From: Dehalococcoidia bacterium UBA1123
GTDB taxonomy: Bacteria > Chloroflexota > Dehalococcoidia > Lucifugimonadales > UBA1123
Direction of reading: 5' to 3'
Length of the DNA: 6,161 nucleotides
Assembly (NCBI GenBank): GCA_002313895.1
Contig: DCAW01000178.1
Location: forward strand, 1 to 6,161
Shown: positions 1 through 5,668 of the stretch, piece after piece
How positions within the stretch are numbered: position 1 is the first letter of the stretch
How the letters are laid out: every line of letters begins with the position of its first letter
The notes under the pieces: generated by a model
What the model was told of the DNA's origin: nothing
What the model saw: the letters and a program-made list of their open reading frames with translations, nothing else
Databases searched by the model: none
Made by a program: the position numbers and the translations under genes

Positions 1-82
1 TGATTATACTATTTCATAGGATCGCAATCGTGAGATTATTATGCGGCAACTGGATGTCTCGCTCAAGCATACTGGCGTGAAG

Positions 83-98
83 GTGTTATCCAAAACAC
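83..98. repeat. Inverted repeat, first copy of a GTGTT/AACAC dyad
   Basis: The arms GTGTT (83-87) and AACAC (94-98) are perfect complements around a 6-base centre. An almost identical dyad with a 5-base centre lies at 206-220, 123 bases further on, and a candidate -35 box lies between the two. Paired similar dyads upstream of a catabolic gene would suit operators for a dimeric repressor or activator. The arms are only 5 bp, so chance is possible and no regulator gene is in the window. Confidence 0.3.
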
Positions 99-156
99 GA
101 CTGATGACCCAATGATCGCACCTGCGCCTACATTGCGATAGCATGGCTGGTCGCAG

Positions 157-185
157 TTGACAGTCTCAGTTTGCAGTAATAAGTT
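157..185 (+). promoter_or_regulatory. Candidate sigma70-type promoter for the enolase-family gene
   Basis: A perfect -35 hexamer TTGACA (157-162) is followed after 17 bases by TAAGTT (180-185), which matches only three positions of the TATAAT consensus. Transcription would start near 192 and give a leader of about 65 bases containing the 206-220 and 220-234 dyads. The perfect -35 and ideal spacing support it. The weak -10 would suit a regulated promoter, or may mean the real -10 is elsewhere. Confidence 0.35.
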
Positions 186-205
186 CTGTGTAGCCCAATT
201 CTGGA

Positions 206-220
206 GTGTTCATAAAACAC
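206..220. repeat. Inverted repeat, second copy of the GTGTT/AACAC dyad
   Basis: GTGTT (206-210) and AACAC (216-220) flank a 5-base centre, repeating the dyad at 83-98 almost exactly. Its last base is also the first base of the CCAGATA palindrome at 220-234. TCTGG at 200-204 lies just before it, so with a two-base bulge the stem can be extended (TCTGG..TGTT with AACACCAGA). It may be a protein-binding site or part of an RNA structure in the leader. Confidence 0.3.
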
Positions 221-234
221 CAGATATTATCTGG
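220..234. promoter_or_regulatory. Perfect palindrome, probable operator before the enolase-family gene
   Basis: CCAGATA-T-TATCTGG is a perfect 7+7 inverted repeat around one central base. It ends 23 bases before the TTG start and 12 bases before the Shine-Dalgarno sequence. An odd-length, gapless palindrome of this kind is typical of operators bound by dimeric catabolic regulators (GntR, LacI and similar families), though I cannot assign a family. It lies downstream of the candidate promoter at 157-185, a position suited to repression. As RNA it would be a poor hairpin, because a one-base loop cannot form without opening the inner pairs. I therefore favour a DNA site. Confidence 0.5.
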
Positions 235-246
235 CAATCAAAGCCT

Positions 247-252
247 GGGAGG
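247..252 (+). promoter_or_regulatory. Ribosome binding site fixing a TTG start
   Basis: GGGAGG at 247-252 sits five bases before TTG at 258-260. The nearer TTG at 253 is followed by a stop after one codon, so it cannot be used. The strong Shine-Dalgarno and the match of the following residues to the usual N-terminus of the family support the TTG start. Confidence 0.6.
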
Positions 253-257
253 TTGAA

Positions 258-1400
258 TTGAAAGTTGTTGATCTTAAAACGATGGTCGTTGAGAACGAGC
301 CGCCGTATAGAGGCGGCAGGTACCTGCTATTCTTGGAAATCGTGACCGACGAAGGCATCAGTGGTTTGGGAGAGCGCATAACCGGCAATACGTACTCGAA
401 AAATCTGGGCGACCTGAAATCACAGATCAATCTGATAGAGGAAATGGGGCGCGAGTACGTCATCGGTCAGGACCCATTTAGGATCGAGAGAATCTGGGAC
501 CGAATGTACGCTTCCCGCCACGATTTCCGGCATCCGAGCCTTCACGCGACGCCGGTGATTTCTGCCATCGACATGGCGTTATGGGACATCGTGGGCAAGG
601 CGACGAACCAACCGATATACAACTTGCTGGGCGGAATGTATCACGAGAAACTCCGTGCCTATGCTTACATGCCTAAGGGAGATTATCGAGAGCATCCTGA
701 ACTTGCTGGAGAAGCCGCGATCAAGCTGCTCGAAGAGGGGAACTCGGCTTGCAAGCTCGACCCGTTCATGCCGGAGTATCCGATTCCCAGGGATATTCCA
801 CTGTGGGAGATCGAAAAGGCGGAGAACATATTCAAGAGCATCAGGGACGCCGTCGGCAACAAACTTGAGGTTGGGATCGGGACTCACGGCCAGTTGACGA
901 CCTACAGCGCGATCCGAGTTGCGGATATTCTCGAACCGTACCACCCCTTCTGGTTCGAGGAACCGGTCGCTCCAGAGAATGTCGACGAGATGGCGAGGGT
1001 TGCCGCACATACTAGCATTCCCATAGCAACGGGCGAACGACTTGTCACGAAGTACGAATTCTCGAACGTGCTTGAAAAACAGGCGGCTCAGATCATCCAG
1101 TTAGATGTCGGTCAGTGCGGCGGAATCACGGAAGCAAAGAAGATCGCCAGCATCGCCGAGGCCCATTACGCGATGATCGCGCCCCACATGGCCTGCGGGC
1201 CAATAGCCGCCGCCTCCGCAATTCAGATCGACACCTGCTCGCCGAACTTCCTCATTCAGGAGGCGAACCTGGGGCCGCTTCATGCCACAATCTTCAGGGA
1301 ACCTCTTGTGTTCGAGAACGGTTTCATCACGCCGCCAACCGGACCTGGTCTCGGAGTCGAGTTAGATGAGGATGTGCTGAAGGCACACTTGATCGAGTAG
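258..1400 (+). CDS. Mandelate racemase/muconate lactonizing-type enzyme (enolase superfamily), probable sugar-acid dehydratase
   Basis: This 380-residue protein has the full enolase-superfamily layout: an alpha/beta capping domain (about 1-125) and a modified TIM barrel (about 130-360). Its length and many segments resemble galactonate dehydratase DgoD (LGG near 124-126, GGITE 288-292, APH 308-310, GPI 314-316). Such enzymes abstract the proton alpha to a carboxylate and usually dehydrate sugar acids in the cytoplasm using Mg2+. Visible active-site positions are K166 (KLDP), E234 (WFEEP), E260 (TGER), the D283/H310 dyad and E335. The spacing matches mandelate racemase (D195, E221, E247, D270, H297) exactly, except that the first metal ligand Asp is G208 in the motif GIGTHGQ. 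I recall GTHGQ as a recurrent variant in this family, so the enzyme is probably active with an altered metal site. The gene starts with TTG behind GGGAGG and converges on an MFS transporter gene 31 bases away. Substrate unknown; family certain, dehydratase role inferred. Confidence 0.93.
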   Translation: MKVVDLKTMVVENEPPYRGGRYLLFLEIVTDEGISGLGERITGNTYSKNLGDLKSQINLIEEMGREYVIGQDPFRIERIWDRMYASRHDFRHPSLHATPVISAIDMALWDIVGKATNQPIYNLLGGMYHEKLRAYAYMPKGDYREHPELAGEAAIKLLEEGNSACKLDPFMPEYPIPRDIPLWEIEKAENIFKSIRDAVGNKLEVGIGTHGQLTTYSAIRVADILEPYHPFWFEEPVAPENVDEMARVAAHTSIPIATGERLVTKYEFSNVLEKQAAQIIQLDVGQCGGITEAKKIASIAEAHYAMIAPHMACGPIAAASAIQIDTCSPNFLIQEANLGPLHATIFREPLVFENGFITPPTGPGLGVELDEDVLKAHLIE

Positions 1401-1431
1401 GCGAGGGAATGTTTCAGGCCGGAGGAAAAGC

Positions 1432-2667
1432 TCAGTTCGCAGATGGAGGGTCGGGTTCCAGATCGGTGCGGATATGCAGCAGCGTTCCTGTAACGATCAG
1501 CGCTAGTGGCGCAAAGCTGACGATCCTCAGAGCCGACCCCAAATCACCAATTTGCTCCTGGAGAATCCCAACCAGAGAAGGCCCCAGGACCGTTCCCAAA
1601 GATGCCAACGTCATGACCATCGACAGACCGACTGCAACCTCCCGAGTTCGTATGCCCGGCAGATAGAAAGGCACCGAATTTAATATCGGCCAGAAACCCC
1701 AGGCTATTCCATTCAGGGCTGAAATGACGAAAAGAATAGGGACAGAGTCCACCAGTGTCATGGCGAAATATGAGACCGCCATAAGAACCCCAAGAGCCTG
1801 GATAGTGTTTTTTCTCCGACCTGAGCCGATGGCCATGACAATGTTGCTCAAGGCAATGCCTGCGATTCCGCCAGACAAAATGCCGACCCCCAAGATCGCC
1901 CCAGACCAATTCAGCGACACCTGGTTGGCTTCCAACATCAGCGTCGGGTAGAAATTCAAAAAAGCCGACCATCCCACAGAGGCCCCCAAGAATCCAAACC
2001 CCGATATCCAGAGATCTTTGTAGCCCAATACACGTCTGAGAAGATCGAACTCTCCCCCGGACTCTTGCGATGTATCGCGATCGTTCGCACGTTCCTTCCC
2101 AAGAATCATCCAGAGCACTGTCAGAATCGTGAGCAGTGTGAAGAACACGTATAATACGGTTCTCCAGTTGTCCCCGGCTCTAGCGAGGATGAACGGAGTC
2201 GCAAACAGTCCGCCACCGACGACGATTCCAAAAAGCGCGTTGTAAACGCTATTCACGGCCATGAATTCTCGTGGGGCGAACCACTGTGGCATGAGCAGCG
2301 CCCGTGCAGGCTCTCGGGCAAGTGTAACGATGCCGTAACCGAGGCGACCAATAAGCAGTATGGCGAAACTGGCCGCCGAGCCTTGAACAAAGAGGAAGAT
2401 TGCCCCTAATGCCAGAGTCACAGTGGTCAGCATCTTCGGACTGTATCTGGACATCCACCAACTCAGTGGAAGCGCCAGAAAAAGATTGCCAACAAAGGCA
2501 GATGAACCGAAGAACCCCTGTTGCCTGGGGGTGAGGTCAAGCTCGCTGCTGATCGCGGGCAGGAGAATTCCCACGGCGATCGCCATCATGATCCCGAATA
2601 CACTGGCGACAAACCATAGACCCATCACAGCCCAACGATGGGCGAATACGTCGAATAGACGAGCCAT
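1432..2667 (-). CDS. MFS transporter, 12 transmembrane helices
   Basis: The 411-residue protein is almost entirely hydrophobic and shows twelve membrane segments, roughly at residues 13-36, 52-70, 79-96, 99-118, 139-162, 168-189, 218-240, 253-278, 289-305, 309-329, 342-364 and 376-397. A charged cytoplasmic loop (190-217, KERANDRDTSQESGGEFD) splits it six plus six, as expected for the major facilitator superfamily. The loop after helix 2 (MSRYSPKML, 72-80) is a degenerate form of the family's basic motif A, and GSGRRKN (281-287) is its counterpart in the second half. It should sit in the cytoplasmic membrane and move a small solute by proton- or substrate-coupled exchange. The ATG has a good ribosome site, AAGGA, six bases upstream (2674-2678). 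It faces the enolase-family gene tail to tail, which suggests, without proving, that it imports that enzyme's acid substrate. A drug or metabolite exporter is the alternative. Confidence 0.9.
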   Translation of the reverse strand: MARLFDVFAHRWAVMGLWFVASVFGIMMAIAVGILLPAISSELDLTPRQQGFFGSSAFVGNLFLALPLSWWMSRYSPKMLTTVTLALGAIFLFVQGSAASFAILLIGRLGYGIVTLAREPARALLMPQWFAPREFMAVNSVYNALFGIVVGGGLFATPFILARAGDNWRTVLYVFFTLLTILTVLWMILGKERANDRDTSQESGGEFDLLRRVLGYKDLWISGFGFLGASVGWSAFLNFYPTLMLEANQVSLNWSGAILGVGILSGGIAGIALSNIVMAIGSGRRKNTIQALGVLMAVSYFAMTLVDSVPILFVISALNGIAWGFWPILNSVPFYLPGIRTREVAVGLSMVMTLASLGTVLGPSLVGILQEQIGDLGSALRIVSFAPLALIVTGTLLHIRTDLEPDPPSAN

Positions 2668-2835
2668 GTATTGTCCTTGGTGCTACAATCGTGTTTCTGG
2701 TGCGAGCAGTTTCAACTGACATTGGTAATGGAAATTCTCGGCCAAGCCTGATGGCGCGTTGTCCAATTGGAACAGTCTGAAGCCGAATTAAGCTGGCGAA
2801 CCATCGTATTGAACAACCTGCGCTTCTGAGAGTCG

Positions 2836-2865
2836 ATCATAGCGGGTCATTAAGAGACAACACAA
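2836..2865 (-). promoter_or_regulatory. Weak candidate promoter for the MFS gene
   Basis: On the minus strand TTGTGT (2860-2865) is followed after 18 bases by TATGAT (2836-2841), which matches five of six -10 positions. The start would be near 2829, giving a leader of about 160 bases. The -35 matches only three positions, so this is a suggestion. The rest of the 2668-2913 gap shows no gene and no convincing terminator. Confidence 0.22.
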
Positions 2866-2913
2866 GCAGAGAAAGCGGGACACATTCGGACCTGAGGACA
2901 ACGCTGGTTCCAG

Positions 2914-3429
2914 TCACTGACCCCACTCTCGGATCATGTTCCGCTGGGCCTGTGATTCGGGTGAGACCATAGTATGTCCAGGAATGTCTCGACGTCTCAT
3001 GCACGGAATCGCCTCAAGCGCCTCCTCGCCAGACATTCCGTGGCGCACCAGGTAGCATCCGACAACCACGCCTGTCCTTCCGAGACCAGCCGCGCAGTGC
3101 AGATAAACCGTTTTTCCTGCATCCACCGACTCGTCGATGGCGTCCAATAGCTCGGTCATTTTCTTGACTGTGTTCGCGCTCATGTCACGAATAGGCCACT
3201 TCTGGTATTCGGGGACGGAACCGAAGCGTTCCGCCTCTTTAGCGAGGGCGTTCTGGTAAGGTTCCAGTTCACCTTTTGAAGTGAGGTCGAAGAACACCGA
3301 TACGCCTGCCTCCAACAGTGAGCGCAACATCGCCTGAGCAAATTCAGTGTCGTCGGAGCCGGGATACTCGCCCGCAATAATCTGGCCTGGTTTGACCCAG
3401 TACGCATCGAGAATCGGAAGCTCATCCAT
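2914..3429 (-). CDS. Dual-specificity/protein-tyrosine-type phosphatase (cysteine-dependent)
   Basis: The 171-residue protein carries the signature HCAAGLGRTG (residues 111-120) with nucleophile C112 and phosphate-binding R118. The likely general acid is D82 in PIRDMS, about 30 residues earlier, as in dual-specificity phosphatases. The N-terminal YWVKPGQIIAGEYPGS (10-25) is also typical of these single-domain proteins. It should hydrolyse phosphate esters through a cysteinyl-phosphate intermediate in the cytoplasm. The target, whether protein, nucleotide or inositol phosphate, is unknown. The reading frame stays open to an ATG at 3540, giving 208 residues. I prefer the ATG at 3427-3429 because AAGGGGA lies seven bases before it, the family similarity starts right there, and the upstream ATG pair has no Shine-Dalgarno. 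It lies downstream of recX on the same strand, separated by a strong hairpin, so co-transcription is uncertain. There is no signal peptide. Confidence 0.88.
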   Translation of the reverse strand: MDELPILDAYWVKPGQIIAGEYPGSDDTEFAQAMLRSLLEAGVSVFFDLTSKGELEPYQNALAKEAERFGSVPEYQKWPIRDMSANTVKKMTELLDAIDESVDAGKTVYLHCAAGLGRTGVVVGCYLVRHGMSGEEALEAIPCMRRRDIPGHTMVSPESQAQRNMIREWGQ

Positions 3430-3436
3430 GTGTAAA

Positions 3437-3443
3437 TCCCCTT
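3437..3443 (-). promoter_or_regulatory. Ribosome binding site favouring the inner phosphatase start
   Basis: Read on the minus strand this is AAGGGGA, seven bases before the ATG at 3429. No comparable purine run precedes the alternative ATG pair at 3535-3540 (upstream sequence GAGTTGAGCCGTC). The sequence therefore favours a 171-residue protein over a 208-residue one. Confidence 0.45.
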
Positions 3444-3560
3444 CTTCGACGTCCGTCAATCTTAGTTGCAATGAAGAATCTGGCGTCAGCAACGCAGCGA
3501 TTGAACTTGACTGCCCCAGATGCGTCACTTCGTTCATCATGACGGCTCAACTCGTCAAGG

Positions 3561-3578
3561 GCGAAGGCGCATCTTCGC
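3561..3578 (-). terminator. Strong hairpin between recX and the phosphatase gene
   Basis: GCGAAG (3561-3566) and CTTCGC (3573-3578) form a perfect 6-bp stem with a 6-base loop. With one bulged G it extends by a further GG/CC pair. It begins 20 bases after the recX stop. There is no U-run behind the stem in the direction of transcription (CCTTGACGAG), so it is not a classical intrinsic terminator. It may be a weak terminator, an RNA-stabilising 3' end or a processing site. Confidence 0.35.
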
Positions 3579-3597
3579 GCCCCAACAAGCCGAATGT

Positions 3598-4098
3598 TCA
3601 TTCGATCTCTGAGTCTTCAGAAGTGTTCGAGTCTTCGCCTACTTCTTCCCACAGACGAGCGGCTGTCTGACGTGACACCGTCGCGTTGTATCCCCGACGT
3701 TGTAGATGCCCCCACAGTCGGCGGTGAAAGGACTCATACTCCGCCCCGGCCAGTCGTCGGGAGAATTTGACTGCGGCACGGTAGGCGCCATCAGAGTCGT
3801 CCACGTCCGCCACGGCCTCTTCCGCGATAGCCTTGGAAACGCCTTTTTCCAACAATTCTCGCCGAATCGCGGCGGCGCTGCGAGGGTTGTGGTTGTCGCG
3901 GCTTTCGGTCCACAGGCGAGCGAACTCATCGTCGTTGAGAAAGGACTGCTCTCGCAGAGAGGCGACAACTCGGTCAACGATGTCCTCTGGAAAGCGTTGA
4001 GCCAATCGAATGCTCACCTCGGATTCGCTGCGGGGCCGGTGAGTGAGTAGTCGCAACGCCGCGTCACGGGCTTTCTGGTATTGTCGGTCGTCGCTCAT
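3598..4098 (-). CDS. recX: Regulatory protein RecX
   Basis: This 166-residue, helix-rich protein has the three-repeat RecX layout. The first repeat is YQKARDAALRLLTHRPRSESEV (7-28), the characteristic second region is FLNDDEFARLWTESRDN (53-69) followed by GxxxIRRELLEKGVS-type sequence (72-89), and the third repeat covers about 103-152. RecX binds in the groove of the RecA-DNA filament and limits RecA recombinase and coprotease activity. The acidic serine-rich tail (GEDSNTSEDSEIE, 154-166) is not part of the domain. It lies downstream of recA on the same strand, the usual arrangement, but 321 bases away with a hairpin between, so its level is probably set by partial read-through or its own promoter. 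The ATG start fits the family N-terminus, though only a poor AGG, three bases away, serves as ribosome site. Confidence 0.92.
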   Translation of the reverse strand: MSDDRQYQKARDAALRLLTHRPRSESEVSIRLAQRFPEDIVDRVVASLREQSFLNDDEFARLWTESRDNHNPRSAAAIRRELLEKGVSKAIAEEAVADVDDSDGAYRAAVKFSRRLAGAEYESFHRRLWGHLQRRGYNATVSRQTAARLWEEVGEDSNTSEDSEIE

Positions 4099-4419
4099 GA
4101 CCTAATCGGTTTACGGAGTTTCATTGTTATCAAAGTTCAAAATGCCATTCAAAACGGAGTGAAGCATCTGATTCCGTGTAGCACAACCGTTGTTCTATTA
4201 TGACTAGATTCTTCGCCGCGACTCAGAATGGCGAGGTGGCCGACGGCTGAAATTTATTTCCCAGAGCGGCTGACTTCAGACTGCATTGGTGATGACCCTC
4301 ACATAGAATTGAAATTCATCTGGAAACCAAGAAGGTTCGCGACATGGCATTATGGCCAGTTATGCGAACCCTCTCATTCATCAATTCGGATATTCAGGCT
4401 TGGAGTTAACGGAGGAATT
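4099..4419. other. Intergenic region between recA and recX
   Basis: These 321 bases are more AT-rich than the flanking genes and show no credible gene on either strand. The only open frame entering it (plus strand from 4228) merely runs on into antisense recA. Contents are the two-tier hairpin at 4334-4370, a small 11-base palindrome ACAACCGTTGT (4183-4193), and a 5-bp dyad ACGGA/TCCGT (4154-4177). No clear promoter for recX could be found. Confidence 0.6.
4334..4370 (-). terminator. Two-tier hairpin after recA, possible attenuating terminator
   Basis: GGTTCGC (4334-4340) pairs perfectly with GCGAACC (4364-4370). Inside, TGGC (4345-4348) pairs with GCCA (4355-4358) around a 6-base loop, with 4- and 5-base internal loops between tiers. 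It lies 49 bases after the recA stop. On the minus strand the stem is followed by TTCTTGGTTTCC, a broken rather than clean U-tract. In E. coli a terminator between recA and recX lets a fraction of transcripts through, and this hairpin is well placed for the same role. Function is inferred. Confidence 0.45.
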
Positions 4420-5478
4420 CTAGTCGCCCTCTTCAACTCCAACAATTGCCAGCGCTTCCTCTGCCTGATCTTCTGGTGGTTGTTCAGGAGCAGGCTCTAC
4501 CGCCGCTTTTATCAGCGCCTCAATCTGAAGAGCGATGTCCGGGTTGTCTTTCAGGAAAATCTTGACGTTCTCCTTGCCCTGGCCCAGCTTCGTCTCGCCG
4601 AAGGAGTAGAAAGAGCCGCTCTTTTTGAGGACGTCATGCTCGGCTCCTAGCTCAACGAGCTCGCCCTCTTTGCTGATGCCCTGATCGAACATGATGTCGA
4701 ACTCGGCGACTCGGAAGGGAGGAGCGACCTTGTTCTTGACCACTCTACACCTGACCCTGGAGCCGACGATCTCGCCCTGCAGTTTGACGGACTCTATCCT
4801 GCGAAGGTCCAGGCGAACGGAGCTATAGAACTTCAGAGCGCGCCCGCCGGGGGTGGTCTCGGGACTGCCCCAGATGACGCCGATCTTCTCGCGAATCTGG
4901 TTGATGAAGACGACAGAGGTGTTCGAGCGCCCGATGGCGGCGGTCAGCTTGCGAAGAGCCTGCGACATGAGCCGCGCCTGTAGTCCGACGTGAGTGTCTC
5001 CCATGTCGCCGTCGATCTCTGCTTTGGGCACCATCGCCGCAACGCTGTCAATAACTACGATGTCGACTGCGCTGCTTCGCACCAGGTACTCGCAGATTTC
5101 CAGGCACTGCTCGGCGCTGTCGGGCTGGGACACCAGAAGGCTGTCCAGGTCAAGGCCGCACTTGATTGCGTAGCTGGGGTCCAGGGCATGTTCTGCGTCG
5201 ATGTAGGCGGCAACCCCGTCCTGCTGTTGAGCCGATGCCATCATGTGATAGGCCAGGGTTGATTTACCCGACGATTCAGTTCCGAATAGCTCAATCACCC
5301 GTCCCTGGGGGATGCCGCCGATACCCAGGGCCAGGTCCAGGGTTAGCGACCCTGTGGGTATGGATGCCACGGCAGACGCCCCGCTATCCACGCCCAGACG
5401 CATAATCGTGCCACCGCCGAATTCGCGGTCTATCTGTCCTATTGCTACTTCCAGGGCTTCTAGTTTTTTCTTGTCCAT
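4420..5478 (-). CDS. recA: Recombinase RecA
   Basis: The 352-residue protein is full length and collinear with E. coli RecA. It has a short N-terminal polymerisation helix (1-30), an ATPase core and a C-terminal domain with an acidic tail (EPAPEQPPEDQAEE, EEGD). Key elements are Walker A G66-S73 (GTESSGKS), catalytic E96 (AEHALDP), Walker B ending at D144, the L1 loop near 156-165 (DGDMGDTHVG), Q194 in FINQIRE, and the L2 segment 195-210 (REKIGVIWGSPETTPG). It forms ATP-dependent filaments on single-stranded DNA, drives strand exchange and stimulates LexA self-cleavage. Walker A carries Thr at position 67 where Pro is usual, and Ser at 73 instead of Thr; the latter still satisfies the GxxxxGK[ST] pattern. 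No intein is present. The ATG has a GGAG site six bases upstream. Upstream lie a candidate promoter and LexA-like box; downstream are recX and a hairpin. Identity is certain. Confidence 0.98.
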   Translation of the reverse strand: MDKKKLEALEVAIGQIDREFGGGTIMRLGVDSGASAVASIPTGSLTLDLALGIGGIPQGRVIELFGTESSGKSTLAYHMMASAQQQDGVAAYIDAEHALDPSYAIKCGLDLDSLLVSQPDSAEQCLEICEYLVRSSAVDIVVIDSVAAMVPKAEIDGDMGDTHVGLQARLMSQALRKLTAAIGRSNTSVVFINQIREKIGVIWGSPETTPGGRALKFYSSVRLDLRRIESVKLQGEIVGSRVRCRVVKNKVAPPFRVAEFDIMFDQGISKEGELVELGAEHDVLKKSGSFYSFGETKLGQGKENVKIFLKDNPDIALQIEALIKAAVEPAPEQPPEDQAEEALAIVGVEEGD

Positions 5479-5668
5479 TTTCAGCTCCAGAGATGTTCCT
5501 CATCAAATTCAATTCATTCGGCAAATCACACTGTCTCACGGCAAGCTCACCTTATCATGCAGGGCGTCTCCTTAACCTCTGGGGAACCGCTGTTTATTGG
5601 GACAAAACAGGGCCAGTTTGCCGCCGGGATAGGGACCTTGCAGGGCGCCTTCAATGCCGGCGAAACGT
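5479..5668 (-). other. Long leader region of recA
   Basis: If the promoter at 5675-5703 is used, about 190 bases of leader precede recA. It holds a 6-bp dyad (5590-5610) and a strong AAGGAG (5568-5573) that serves only a three-codon ORF, ATG ATA AGG TGA (5547-5558). The recA ribosome site GGAG lies just before the ATG. No known riboswitch fold was recognised. The first half of this stretch has codon-like composition and forms the 3' part of the 53-codon ORF described separately. Confidence 0.35.

Noticed and set aside
579..1010. 143-codon minus-strand ORF inside the enolase-family gene
   Set aside because: It is fully antisense to a gene with clear family motifs; no recognisable domain and no ribosome site.
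1544..1972. 142-codon ORF within the MFS gene
   Set aside because: It is an out-of-frame shadow on the same strand as the MFS gene and reads as low-quality Gly/His-rich protein.
2898..2913. CTGG/CCAG dyad after the phosphatase stop as a terminator
   Set aside because: The arms are four bases with a two-base centre, too tight and short to be a hairpin, and no U-run follows.
4183..4193. ACAACCGTTGT palindrome upstream of recX as an operator
   Set aside because: Five-bp arms without a neighbouring promoter or second copy; expected by chance in a gap of this size.
4228..4650. Plus-strand ORF of 140 codons across the recA-recX gap and the recA 3' end
   Set aside because: Most of its length is antisense to recA, its upstream part has no ribosome site or recognisable family, and its product is a typical antisense mixture.
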